Shown piece after piece: positions 8,080 to 15,557 of a DNA stretch of 64,000 nt (its first letter is position 1; each line of letters starts with the position of its first letter). The position numbers and the translations under genes were made by a program. The DNA lies in the NCBI GenBank assembly GCA_910579125.1, contig CAJTTH010000002.1, forward strand, positions 76,599 through 140,598. The letters are read 5' to 3'. The notes under the pieces were generated by a model that worked only from the letters and a program-made list of their open reading frames with translations, was not told the origin of the DNA and did not search any database. The DNA is from an uncultured Oscillospiraceae bacterium (GTDB lineage Bacteria; Bacillota; Clostridia; Oscillospirales; Ruminococcaceae).

Positions 8080-8960
8080 CGCTGTTCCTCCGCGTATTTC
8101 AACATTCCTATACTGAGCTGCTGGAGCGTGGGTCGTTCGCAGACCGCGCCTTCCGCCTCGAAACGGTTCTTGTGGGCGGCGAGCGCCAAGCCTTCAAACA
8201 TCGTTTTGTTTACGTTATGCGAAAGCATAAGCGCCCTTGAGCTGTCGTAATCGGCTGCGTCTCCGCGCACTATCACGTATTTGTCCTTTAAATCCTCGAC
8301 GAAGCCCTGTTCGATTATTCTGCCCTTATCCATAAATATCGCGTAGTCGGCGGCGTTTTCCATATCGGCGATATTGTGTGTGGAGAACAGTATCGACTTT
8401 TCGCCGTCGCCGTCCTCGAGATAGCCGCGCATTCTGTCACAGAGCCTGTCGCGCATAAGCGGGTCGAGCGAGCTGCCCGGCTCGTCGAGTATCAGCAGAT
8501 CGGTCTCCCTCGCGAACACCGCCGCAAGCGCCGTTCTCATACGGTTTCCGTCCGACTGCTTGTACATCGGCTGTGATTTCGGCGTGTGCTCGTCGTCGAC
8601 CTCAAGCTCGCGGCAAAGCGCGTTGAAGCGTTCGCGGTCGAATTTCTCATACGCCAGAGACATCGCCTCGGCGATATCCCTTGCTTTCCAAGCCGCGGGG
8701 AAGAACCCCTGCGCCGCGCAGTAGCCTATCCTCTCGCGGAGCGCCGCGCTGTCTATGTCCTTGTACTCGCCGAAATATGTGACCTCGCCCGCGTTCGCGT
8801 GAATAACGCCGCACAACAGGTCGATAAGCGTGGTTTTGCCCGCGCCGTTCGCGCCTATGAGCGCGGTCGCGAAGCCCTTTGGCAGCTCGAAATCGAGCGC
8901 CCCGAGCGTGAATTTGCTGTATTTTTTCGTAAGTCCCTTTGACGTTAAGATCGTATCCAT
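8076..8960 (-). CDS. ABC transporter ATP-binding protein with a non-canonical signature motif
   Basis: 294 residues. Walker A GANGAGKTT lies at 36-44 and Walker B LLILDEPGSSLDP near 157-169, followed by the switch histidine in FSTHNI. The usual LSGGQ signature is replaced by KQSDGNRMR, which keeps only part of the motif. A C-terminal extension of about 80 residues follows the ATPase core. ATG 8960 follows GGGGTGAAGCGT; a GTG nine bases upstream is the alternative. The whole unit GntR, small protein, ATPase, two permeases resembles the YtrA-type ABC operons of Firmicutes. Confidence 0.85.
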   Translation of the reverse strand: MDTILTSKGLTKKYSKFTLGALDFELPKGFATALIGANGAGKTTLIDLLCGVIHANAGEVTYFGEYKDIDSAALRERIGYCAAQGFFPAAWKARDIAEAMSLAYEKFDRERFNALCRELEVDDEHTPKSQPMYKQSDGNRMRTALAAVFARETDLLILDEPGSSLDPLMRDRLCDRMRGYLEDGDGEKSILFSTHNIADMENAADYAIFMDKGRIIEQGFVEDLKDKYVIVRGDAADYDSSRALMLSHNVNKTMFEGLALAAHKNRFEAEGAVCERPTLQQLSIGMLKYAEEQR

Positions 8961-8978
8961 ACGCTTCACCCCGTTACA

Positions 8979-9209
8979 TCATTCGAATTTGTACGCCGCC
9001 GCTCCGTCCGCAAACGCCGCGTACACCTTTTCAAGAGCGTCCATCGCGGTCTTTTCGTCGGGATATGCGGCGGCGATAACCACAGCTCCAAAGCCGTCGG
9101 GTTTTGCGAGTATCACATATTTCGCGTCCTTTCCGCCGCCAAGATTTCTCTCAACCGTAAACAATGCTGCGTCTACGACGCTCTTTCTGTCCTGTGAATA
9201 AATCAACAT
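8979..9209 (-). CDS. Small conserved-looking protein of the ABC cluster
   Basis: 76 residues, MLIYSQDRKSVVDA at the start, with alternating hydrophobic pattern suggesting a small alpha/beta domain and no membrane helix. AAGGAGAA lies before ATG 9209. It is 18 bases upstream of the ATPase gene and presumably co-transcribed. No function can be assigned. Confidence 0.65.
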   Translation of the reverse strand: MLIYSQDRKSVVDAALFTVERNLGGGKDAKYVILAKPDGFGAVVIAAAYPDEKTAMDALEKVYAAFADGAAAYKFE

Positions 9210-9227
9210 CTTAATTCTCCTTATCTG

Positions 9228-9375
9228 AAAGGCAAAAGCTCGCCTTTATTTAAAAGGCAAAAGCTCGCACCGCTCACTTCGTTCGCTAGCCAAGCTGCCT
9301 TGTTCCGCTTCGGTCGCTTTGCTCCCTGCGCTTCACAACGCAGCTTGCTTGCGACTTTTGCTGCTGCGTCCACGG
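9228..9375. repeat. Intergenic dispersed repeat, copy A
   Basis: Non-coding stretch between the GntR gene and the rest of its cluster. It holds a 16-base direct repeat AAAGGCAAAAGCTCGC at 9228-9243 and 9253-9268, then CTCACTTCGTTCGC and a GC-rich tail. From 9248 it aligns with the reverse complement of 24210-24351: both begin ATTTAAAAGGCAAA, then CGCACC, CTCACTTCGTTCGC, a GCTGC.TTG block and CTTGCG.ACTTT. No open frame or transposase is present. Nothing further is evident from 9376 to 9436. Confidence 0.6.
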
Positions 9376-9436
9376 AGCCGTGCCGATTTGCTTGCGGCTT
9401 TTGCCGCTGTCCGTCAAGTTGACGATTTCTCGTTAT

Positions 9437-9802
9437 TTAAATCTCATATAGCACCGTTATCATCTTGATAAGCTCCTCGCGGGAAACTCCCGCCAGTTTT
9501 GCGCTTTCCATAGCGTTCTGCAAATGCTGCTCGAGCAGACGCAGATGCTGTTCGCGCACCATTTCCCTGTCCTGCGGGTTGATAATGTATCCCTTGCCCT
9601 GCACGGGGGATATCAGTCCCTCCTCGGACAGCTGCTCGTAGGCTTTCATCGTCGTGATAACGCTGATCTTCAAGTCCTTTGCCAATCCGCGTATCGACGG
9701 CAGATATTCGCCCTCGGCGATAACGCCGTTCATTATGTCGTCCTTGAACTGCGCGGCTATCTGCTTATAAATAGGCACGTCGCTGTTCTGCAAGATTTTC
9801 AT
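9437..9802 (-). CDS. GntR family regulator, YtrA subfamily
   Basis: 121 residues, short like YtrA-type repressors that lack a large effector domain. The winged helix-turn-helix covers about 10-75 (IYKQIAAQFKDDIMNGVI, LPSIRGLAKDLKISVITTMKAYEQLSEEGLI), followed by a helical dimerisation tail. It heads the minus-strand ABC cluster. The promoter just upstream contains a perfect palindrome over the -10 box, which suggests autoregulation and control of the ABC genes. GGGAGGTGA precedes ATG 9802. Confidence 0.9.
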   Translation of the reverse strand: MKILQNSDVPIYKQIAAQFKDDIMNGVIAEGEYLPSIRGLAKDLKISVITTMKAYEQLSEEGLISPVQGKGYIINPQDREMVREQHLRLLEQHLQNAMESAKLAGVSREELIKMITVLYEI

Positions 9803-9837
9803 CTGTTCACCTCCCTGTTTATAGTGTTTATATGTTA

Positions 9838-9873
9838 TATATACAGTATATACTGCTTGAGAGAATTTGTCAA
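9838..9873 (-). promoter_or_regulatory. GntR promoter with overlapping palindromic operator
   Basis: Read on the minus strand: -35 TTGACA (9868-9873), 17-base spacer, -10 TATACT (9845-9850). A perfect 15-base palindrome TATATAC-A-GTATATA covers 9838-9852 and includes the -10 box. Position and symmetry fit a repressor site for the adjacent YtrA-type protein; binding is inferred. Confidence 0.75.
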
Positions 9874-9890
9874 GGGGTTTTGAAAAAATT

Positions 9891-10202
9891 TTAAAAAAAT
9901 TTTCCCCGAGACTTGCTCGGGGAACGGTGCGGAAATGCTTTCAGCGTAAGATCGTCGGACGGGAGCGCTCCGTGGTGCTCGCGCCACACAAGTACGCGTT
10001 TCGCGGCGGCGCTGCCGAGATTTATAAGCAGCGACCTCACCGCGACTACGCCGAACGCGTCGTAAAATATCGTCGGCGCTTGGGGGCGCAGCTCTTTCGT
10101 GTACAGGCAGAACAGTGCGCACACGCCCGGTATCAGCGCTGCGGAGACCGCCGCTCTGATATTTGACGCATACCGTGCGCATTTTCCGACGCGACCTTTT
10201 AA
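9891..10202 (-). other. Possible small gene or remnant, start unresolved
   Basis: The minus-strand frame is open from 10202 to a TAA at 9891 and has codon use like its neighbours. It encodes a hydrophobic N-terminal part (SAALIPGVCALFCLYTKE) and a second region (YDAFGVVAVRSLLINLGSAAA). The only in-frame start codons are late, such as GTG 10124. An ATG at 10182 lies in a different frame, so a single-base frameshift or an unusual start is possible. A promoter lies upstream and a terminator overlaps the end. No family recognised. Confidence 0.35.
9893..9922 (-). terminator. Intrinsic terminator
   Basis: On the minus strand CCCCGAG-CAAGT-CTCGGGG (9904-9922) is followed by AAAATTTTTTT. It terminates a minus-strand transcript coming from about 10199. 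Confidence 0.7.
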
Positions 10203-10205
10203 CTA

Positions 10206-10234
10206 AATATAGCATATTTTCAGAAATTTTACAA
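10206..10234 (-). promoter_or_regulatory. Minus-strand promoter
   Basis: -35 TTGTAA (10229-10234), 17-base spacer, -10 TATATT (10206-10211), reading left. The predicted transcript of about 300 bases ends at the hairpin at 9904-9922. Confidence 0.5.
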
Positions 10235-10326
10235 GCGCAAAAAAATTAAGACAACCGCAACCTTGCGGCATTTTTTTCCTACTACATAAGTAAAGCGCTT
10301 CTTAAATACGACAGCGAGGTGATAGA

Positions 10327-10881
10327 ATGGACGACGCAAACATTATAGAGTTGTTTTTTCAGCGCAGCGAGCAGGCGATCTCCGAGACGGCGGCGAAGTA
10401 CGGCAGGCTATGCGAAAGCATTGCATACCGTATTATCGGCATACGCGAGGACGCAGAGGAATGCGTCAACGATACATATTTAAACGTATGGAACTCCGTT
10501 CCGCCCAAGAGACCCGACAATTTCAGGGCATTCATTTGCAGGATAACGCGCAATCTTTCTCTTACAAGGGTGAAATATTACGCCGCGAAAAAGCGCACCC
10601 CTGAAAGTCTTGTTTCGTTCTCGGAGCTTGAGGGAACGCTTGCCGACCAAACGCAGTTCTCCGATGACGGCGGCGAGGCGCTGGGCAGGGCGATGAGCGA
10701 CTTTCTCCGCACGCAGTCTGCCGACGCGCGTAACGTGTTTGTGCGGCGGTACTGGTTTCTGGATTCCGTTGAGGACATCTCAAAACGGTACGCGTTCAGT
10801 CAGAGCAAGGTGAAGTCGCTGCTTTTCAGAACGCGCGAGCGGCTGAAAAAGTATCTCGAAAAGGAGGGCATAGAAATATGA
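10327..10881 (+). CDS. ECF-type RNA polymerase sigma factor
   Basis: 184 residues. Region 2 covers about 10-80 (IIGIREDAEECVNDTYLNVW) and region 4 about 120-175 (RNVFVRRYWFLDSVEDISKRYAFSQSKVKSLLFRTRERLKKYL). It should direct RNA polymerase to a small stress regulon, held inactive by a membrane partner. GCGAGGTGATAG precedes ATG 10327. Its last codons overlap the next gene (ATGA), typical of a sigma/anti-sigma pair. Confidence 0.92.
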   Translation: MDDANIIELFFQRSEQAISETAAKYGRLCESIAYRIIGIREDAEECVNDTYLNVWNSVPPKRPDNFRAFICRITRNLSLTRVKYYAAKKRTPESLVSFSELEGTLADQTQFSDDGGEALGRAMSDFLRTQSADARNVFVRRYWFLDSVEDISKRYAFSQSKVKSLLFRTRERLKKYLEKEGIEI

Positions 10882-12002
10882 ACGAATACAAACTAATTTA
10901 CGGCGCGGGCTTTATCGACGACGATCTGGTCTGCGAAGCAATAGACTACAAGCCTAAAAAGATCTCTCTTGCGCCCTGGGCGTGCGCGGCGGCAGCGGCC
11001 GTTGTAGTCGCGGGAGCGTTCGCGGTATGGTCGCGCGGTCTCGGGAAAGTTCCTGTGGAAAGCAACAGTCCGGGAACAAGCACCGCGAGCGGCGAATACC
11101 CTGCATTCACCACCACAAGCGAATTCCCGTCGGACTCGGGCGATATGCACGGCACGGCTCACGGGAACATTACGGGCGATTATCACCCGTCAAGCTTTTC
11201 GGGCGGCACGAGCAATTGCGATCCAGGGTACTCGACGAGCGAGCCGAGCGGCAGCGAACACTCGGCAAGCAGTTCGAGCATTTCCACGAGCGACTTTCCC
11301 GTTACGCCACTCCCCGGTTTAACTGACTATCCCGCGTATACCGACCAATTTGAGGGCTTTGCCGAAGAAGACCCTGCCGCATACGGTCCGCCTCCCACCT
11401 GCGAGGAGATAATGAATATGCTCGCTCCCGATCCCGACTACCCGGAATACGACGTGGATTCGTTCTATATGATCGAGGTGATAAGCGCGCTCCCGAACGA
11501 AAAATATATGGAGATGGCGGGTTGGAGAGACGGATATTACGACACGGTATATCACGTTCGTCTGGTGGAGGATCTTATAAGCGGCGAGGAGCTCGACCGC
11601 GCCGTATGCGTGCGTATACCTGCGGGTCTGGGTGCGTGCATTCAGACGCAGGGCGACCCGACCTACGCGCCGGGGGAGAGGTTTGCAGCCGTACTGACAA
11701 AGCCGTGCGAGGGGTATGATTTTGTTATGACGGTGTGCGACTACGCGCTGAGATACGATCTTCCTCAGGGAGCGTTCACCGAAAAAGACGGGGAGACCAT
11801 GCTGTATTTCAGGGGCAGAGGCTTGGCGCGTCAACCAATATCTGATTTGCCGTTTGACGTCGAGGAGATCAACATCACCTCGGGGTTCAGCACTCCGCAA
11901 AATCCCGCGATCTACGTTCAGAAGGTCGCGCTCGGCGATCTTGTTGAATTTCTCCGCGATGAATGGCAGAGAAGGGGAATATCCTCGCACTTTGAAAATT
12001 GA
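10878..12002 (+). CDS. Single-pass membrane protein, probable anti-sigma partner
   Basis: 374 residues. A short cytoplasmic N-terminus of about 33 residues (IDDDLVCEAIDY) precedes one transmembrane helix at about 34-54 (APWACAAAAAVVVAGAFAVW). A long Ser/Thr/Gly-rich linker runs from about 60 to 145, then an extracellular domain of about 220 residues with no family I can name. The four-base overlap with the sigma gene is the main evidence for an anti-sigma role. The short cytoplasmic part is too small for a classical zinc anti-sigma domain, so the assignment is by context. Confidence 0.65.
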   Translation: MNEYKLIYGAGFIDDDLVCEAIDYKPKKISLAPWACAAAAAVVVAGAFAVWSRGLGKVPVESNSPGTSTASGEYPAFTTTSEFPSDSGDMHGTAHGNITGDYHPSSFSGGTSNCDPGYSTSEPSGSEHSASSSSISTSDFPVTPLPGLTDYPAYTDQFEGFAEEDPAAYGPPPTCEEIMNMLAPDPDYPEYDVDSFYMIEVISALPNEKYMEMAGWRDGYYDTVYHVRLVEDLISGEELDRAVCVRIPAGLGACIQTQGDPTYAPGERFAAVLTKPCEGYDFVMTVCDYALRYDLPQGAFTEKDGETMLYFRGRGLARQPISDLPFDVEEINITSGFSTPQNPAIYVQKVALGDLVEFLRDEWQRRGISSHFEN

Positions 12003-12011
12003 CATATAACG

Positions 12012-12042
12012 ATACCGCGCACAAAAGGTTTGTGCGCGGTAT
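12012..12042 (+). terminator. Strong hairpin after the sigma/membrane pair
   Basis: Perfect 14-bp stem ATACCGCGCACAAA / TTTGTGCGCGGTAT with a 3-base loop. There is no long T run after it, and its last base is part of the next -35 box, so it could act as a terminator, a regulator or both. Confidence 0.65.
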
Positions 12043-12070
12043 TGACTTTGCCGCCGTGCTGTGATATAAT
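12042..12070 (+). promoter_or_regulatory. Promoter of the 12101-13670 gene group
   Basis: -35 TTGACT (12042-12047), 17-base spacer, extended -10 TGATATAAT with the hexamer at 12065-12070. It directly abuts the preceding hairpin. Confidence 0.8.
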
Positions 12071-12100
12071 AAGATAAAATATTTGGCGGAGGTTACGGCA

Positions 12101-12700
12101 TTGACAACAGAAACGGAGATCGTAAAAATTCAGGTTCAGTCCACGGGCAGAGCGGAAATTCTGCTTGAGGAGAACGATTATCTGATAGTAAAATGGACGG
12201 TACCGCTCGAAAGCGGAGGCGTTAAAACGGAATTCAGCTTTGAGGCTTATGCATACGCCGCATCGGGTATGGCGAACGACTACCCTTGGTCGCACAAAAT
12301 AACCGAGGAGCAGGCTTTGTATTTTGTCGGACACGTTGACGAGGCGACGGAATATTTCAAATCAAAGCACCACTACTTTCACACGGAAATAAGAGAGGTC
12401 AGCTTTGAAGATATACGCAGCATTGAAAAGGATGTTATCCGCTTTAATGACGGACATTCGGTAACATGGCGCGAATGCGTTTTCAACTTTAACCGTCTTC
12501 ACCCCGGCAGCAAATACAAATGCGTCGGCGACCGCGACATCACCTCCGAGCCGCCCTACATCGAGCTTTACAGCGTTTACGTTCACGACAGGATACTGTT
12601 CGGAGATATACGTCTTACCCAAAAGCAGAACATTGATAATTTTCACAGGCTGCAAAAACAAATACAGGATTTCGGTTATACAACCTTTGACCTGAGTTAA
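12101..12700 (+). CDS. Uncharacterised protein, 199 residues
   Basis: I do not recognise a family. The protein is soluble with no signal peptide or membrane helix; it is rich in aromatic and acidic residues, and alternating hydrophobic stretches suggest a mostly beta fold in the first half. TTG 12101 is the likely start because GGAGG (12088-12092) ends eight bases before it; the open frame extends to TTG 12083, which lies before that site. It is the first gene after a strong promoter and is followed by two coupled genes. Confidence 0.6.
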   Translation: MTTETEIVKIQVQSTGRAEILLEENDYLIVKWTVPLESGGVKTEFSFEAYAYAASGMANDYPWSHKITEEQALYFVGHVDEATEYFKSKHHYFHTEIREVSFEDIRSIEKDVIRFNDGHSVTWRECVFNFNRLHPGSKYKCVGDRDITSEPPYIELYSVYVHDRILFGDIRLTQKQNIDNFHRLQKQIQDFGYTTFDLS

Positions 12701-12711
12701 AGGAGAACATT

Positions 12712-13050
12712 GTGAAAATAAAAATACAGACCGACGCCGACAGCCTGACGTTGGAAAATGACAGAATACGCGCGTTTTCCGACGGAACGGAATATTTTTT
12801 CGGACTTTCCGAAATTGAAGCGCTGCTAATCATCACGAGCGACCTCGGTCCGCTCTATGACGATATGTGCCTTGCGGTAAGGATAAATTCGGAAACGGCG
12901 ATATTCATTATGTCTGAACACCCGTGCTACACGCCGTTTCTGTTCGACGGACTTGGCAAGGTTCTGGAGATAGACTTTAACGCGATAATCGAGGCCTCGG
13001 CTTGCACAGAAAATCACGTATTTTCTATTTACAAAAGGAGCGCGTCATGA
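12712..13050 (+). CDS. Uncharacterised small protein, 112 residues
   Basis: Start GTG 12712 follows AAGGAGAACATT. The sequence is acidic, with a beta-rich first half (MKIKIQTDADSLTLEN), and no signal peptide or membrane helix. No family recognised. The end overlaps the hydrolase gene by four bases, so the three genes 12101-13670 form one operon. Confidence 0.6.
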   Translation: MKIKIQTDADSLTLENDRIRAFSDGTEYFFGLSEIEALLIITSDLGPLYDDMCLAVRINSETAIFIMSEHPCYTPFLFDGLGKVLEIDFNAIIEASACTENHVFSIYKRSAS

Positions 13051-13670
13051 ACCTTATTTTAGTTCACGGTTTGGGGCAGAGCGCGGCGGCTTGGGATAAG
13101 ACCGTCCGCGAGTTCCCCGAAGGGATTTCGGCGGTTTGTCCCGAGTTGTCCGAAATGTATAAAGGCGGCGGTTATGACAGTTTGTATTCTGCGTTTTGTG
13201 AATACTGTGGAGACTTTTCCGAGCCGCTTGATTTGTGCGGCTTGTCGCTCGGCGCGGTTTTGGCGCTGAATTACGCAGCCGATTTCCCCGATAGGGTCGG
13301 GTCGTTGGTTCTGATTGCGGGGCAGTATAAGGTTCCCAAAGCGCTTATGAAATTTCAGGGGCTTATTTTCCGCTTTATGCCGAAAAAAGCCTTTGAGGAA
13401 ACGGGTTTCGGCAAGTCCGACTTTATGGAATTAAACGGCTCGATGGCAGGACTGGACTTAACCGATAAACTTAAGAATGTTACTGCGAACGTTCTTGTCG
13501 CGGTTGGCGGACGCGACAAGCCCAACGCCGGGGCGGCGAATGAAATGTCAAAGCTGCTGGGCTGCGATTTGAAGACGATACCCGATTCGGGGCACGAGGT
13601 CAACCTTGACGACCCGAAAGCACTCGCAGAGGTTCTGACGGCGTTTTACGGCCGATCCGGGCTGCTTTAG
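13047..13670 (+). CDS. Alpha/beta-hydrolase fold protein
   Basis: 207 residues. LVHGLGQ at 5-11 forms the oxyanion region, the nucleophile elbow is CGLSLGA with S67, and the acid and base are likely the aspartate of GGRDKPN (about 155) and the histidine of SGHEVNL (about 185). All three catalytic positions are intact, so it should be an active esterase or lipase-like hydrolase; substrate unknown. ATG 13047 follows AAAGGAG and overlaps the preceding stop. It converges with the Rieske oxidoreductase with a four-base overlap of ends. Confidence 0.85.
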   Translation: MNLILVHGLGQSAAAWDKTVREFPEGISAVCPELSEMYKGGGYDSLYSAFCEYCGDFSEPLDLCGLSLGAVLALNYAADFPDRVGSLVLIAGQYKVPKALMKFQGLIFRFMPKKAFEETGFGKSDFMELNGSMAGLDLTDKLKNVTANVLVAVGGRDKPNAGAANEMSKLLGCDLKTIPDSGHEVNLDDPKALAEVLTAFYGRSGLL

Positions 13671-14977
13671 GGCTTATCCAGATCGACGTTGGACGGATTG
13701 TCGAGCAGCTTGCCGTCCTTGGTGAACCGCGAGCCGTGACACGGACAATCCCACGAGCGTTCCTCGGCGTTCCATTTCAGCGCGCAGCCCATGTGCGGAC
13801 AGCGCGGAACGGTCGGTGTGAGCAGGGTTTTTACGGCGTTGAAGCCGTTTATCCAGAGCTGCTTTTTGAGAATACTGCGGCTCGGGTCGAACACCGCCGC
13901 ATAGGGGTTCGGTTTGCCGAGTATCTTGTCGCGGAGAATTTCGGCGGCAGCCATGGAGTTTGTCATTCCCCACTTGTTAAAGCCCGCCGCGACGTACATA
14001 TCCGGCGTGAGCGCGGAGTAGTTGCCTATATAGGGGATCCCGTCCAGCGAAATGCAGTCTTGCGCTCCCCACGCGTACTCTATCGGCAGATCGGGGTAGA
14101 TGTTCTCCGCAAAAAGCTCAAGCTCTTTTCTTCGGCACGGCTCGCCCGTTTTATGCGCTTTGCCGCCTATCAGCAAGTATCCGCCGTAATTGCGGAACGA
14201 CAAGCCGTTTGTGTTTTCGTCCATATACATTCCGTGAATGTCGGGCGCGTTTGCGAGCGCGATAACGTTGGAGCGGCTCTGATACAGCTTCAGGAAATAG
14301 CTCCCGTGCGTGTTGATAAACGGGAAGTGCGTTGCTATCACTATCTTATCGGCGGCGATCTTTGCGCGTTTTGAAAGCGCGGTCTTGCCGCTGATCTCGA
14401 TTATGTGGGTATGCTCGAAAATGTGCACGCTGTCGGACATCTCGTTCACAACGCCGCGCAGAAATTTCAGCGGCTCAAACTGCGCCTGATTTTTGAACCT
14501 CACCGCGCCGACCGTCGTTATCGGCAGTTCTGTTTTCTCGCAGAACTCCGCCGCAAAGCCTATCCTCGCAAGAGCGCCTATCTCGTTTTCAAGCGCGGCG
14601 CGATTGCCGCGCGAATAGATATAGCTGTCAAGCTTTTGGAGCTCGCAGTCGAATTTTTTGCTGAGCGCAGCTATCTTTTTCAACGCGTTTTGGTTTGCCT
14701 CGAGATACATTTTCGCTTTCTCCGCGCCGTATTCGCGGAGAATTTTCTGATAGATCAGCCCGTGCTGAAAAGTTACCTTTGCGGTAGTGCGTCCCGTTAT
14801 TCCGCCGCATATACGTTTGCGTTCGGCGACTATGCAGGAAACGCCGCTTTTTTGCAGCTCGTAAGCCGTCAGCAGCCCCGCGATTCCTCCGCCGACGATA
14901 AGCACGTCGGCTTTTAAATTCCCGCGCGCGGCGGGAAATTCGGGCATTTGTCCGCCCGCCCATATTGACCTGTCCAT
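13667..14977 (-). CDS. FAD-dependent oxidoreductase with C-terminal Rieske domain
   Basis: 436 residues. An N-terminal DAO-type FAD domain carries the dinucleotide motif VLIVGGGIAGLLTAYEL at about 25-41. A Rieske [2Fe-2S] domain follows near the C-terminus, with ligands CPHMGC and CPCHG (Cys-x-His ... Cys-x2-His) at about 390-420. This fusion resembles B. subtilis YhfW. The electron donor and substrate are unknown. An iron-sulfur oxidoreductase fits an anaerobic or microaerobic lifestyle. It is transcribed alone, divergent from the gene at 15075; its ribosome binding site is weak. Confidence 0.88.
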   Translation of the reverse strand: MDRSIWAGGQMPEFPAARGNLKADVLIVGGGIAGLLTAYELQKSGVSCIVAERKRICGGITGRTTAKVTFQHGLIYQKILREYGAEKAKMYLEANQNALKKIAALSKKFDCELQKLDSYIYSRGNRAALENEIGALARIGFAAEFCEKTELPITTVGAVRFKNQAQFEPLKFLRGVVNEMSDSVHIFEHTHIIEISGKTALSKRAKIAADKIVIATHFPFINTHGSYFLKLYQSRSNVIALANAPDIHGMYMDENTNGLSFRNYGGYLLIGGKAHKTGEPCRRKELELFAENIYPDLPIEYAWGAQDCISLDGIPYIGNYSALTPDMYVAAGFNKWGMTNSMAAAEILRDKILGKPNPYAAVFDPSRSILKKQLWINGFNAVKTLLTPTVPRCPHMGCALKWNAEERSWDCPCHGSRFTKDGKLLDNPSNVDLDKP

Positions 14978-15074
14978 AATTTCACCACACAGTTATTTTT
15001 TCTGTTATCTTTCCCGAAATGCGGGTAATAATTCGCGGAAAACTCCGCAAAATATCAAAAAAGAGGTGTACAAA

Positions 15075-15503
15075 ATGGAGAGATCGAACAAATCGAAATT
15101 GCTGCTGATCGTCGGAGAATGCCGCTCCGACGAATTTCCGGAAGGACTGCCGACCGTTAAAGCGGAACACTCCGCGGACGTAAACTGCGGTTACGCGGCG
15201 GTGATAGCGGGAAAAAGCGCCGTGCTTAACATAAGCTCGGCGCTCGGAGTTATTGTTGATGAAACGTTTACGGGAAAGATACCGCGCGGCATACAGCTTA
15301 TCACCTGCGGAATATCCCCGAAAAACACCGTGTCGATAACCTCCCGCACTGCGGAGAAGCTCACGCTCTCCCTCAACCGCAGCGTACGCACGCTGTCGGG
15401 AAAGCTCTGCGAGCCGCTGGAGCAGCCCGTTGACGTTCCCGCGGACGCCGACGAATACGACGTTATGGCTGCATTCGCGGCAAAGCTGCTGCTGGAGCTG
15501 TAA
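15075..15503 (+). CDS. Uncharacterised protein, 142 residues
   Basis: No family recognised. It begins MERSNKSKLLLIVGECRSDE, with short hydrophobic strands and several alanine/valine-rich segments suggesting a compact alpha/beta domain, but no signal peptide. ATG 15075 follows GAGGTG at proper spacing; an upstream GTG at 15066 lies within that site. It stands alone between a divergent oxidoreductase and a convergent decayed gene. Confidence 0.6.
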   Translation: MERSNKSKLLLIVGECRSDEFPEGLPTVKAEHSADVNCGYAAVIAGKSAVLNISSALGVIVDETFTGKIPRGIQLITCGISPKNTVSITSRTAEKLTLSLNRSVRTLSGKLCEPLEQPVDVPADADEYDVMAAFAAKLLLEL

Positions 15504-15557
15504 GCCGCCGCCTTTTCGGAGCATTGTTTACCGTTAAGCGGCGTGATTAAGTCGCGT

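Noticed and set aside
9835..10215. 126-codon arginine-rich minus-strand frame
   Set aside because: It runs through the GntR promoter and palindrome and has non-gene-like composition; the adjacent frame has better codon use.
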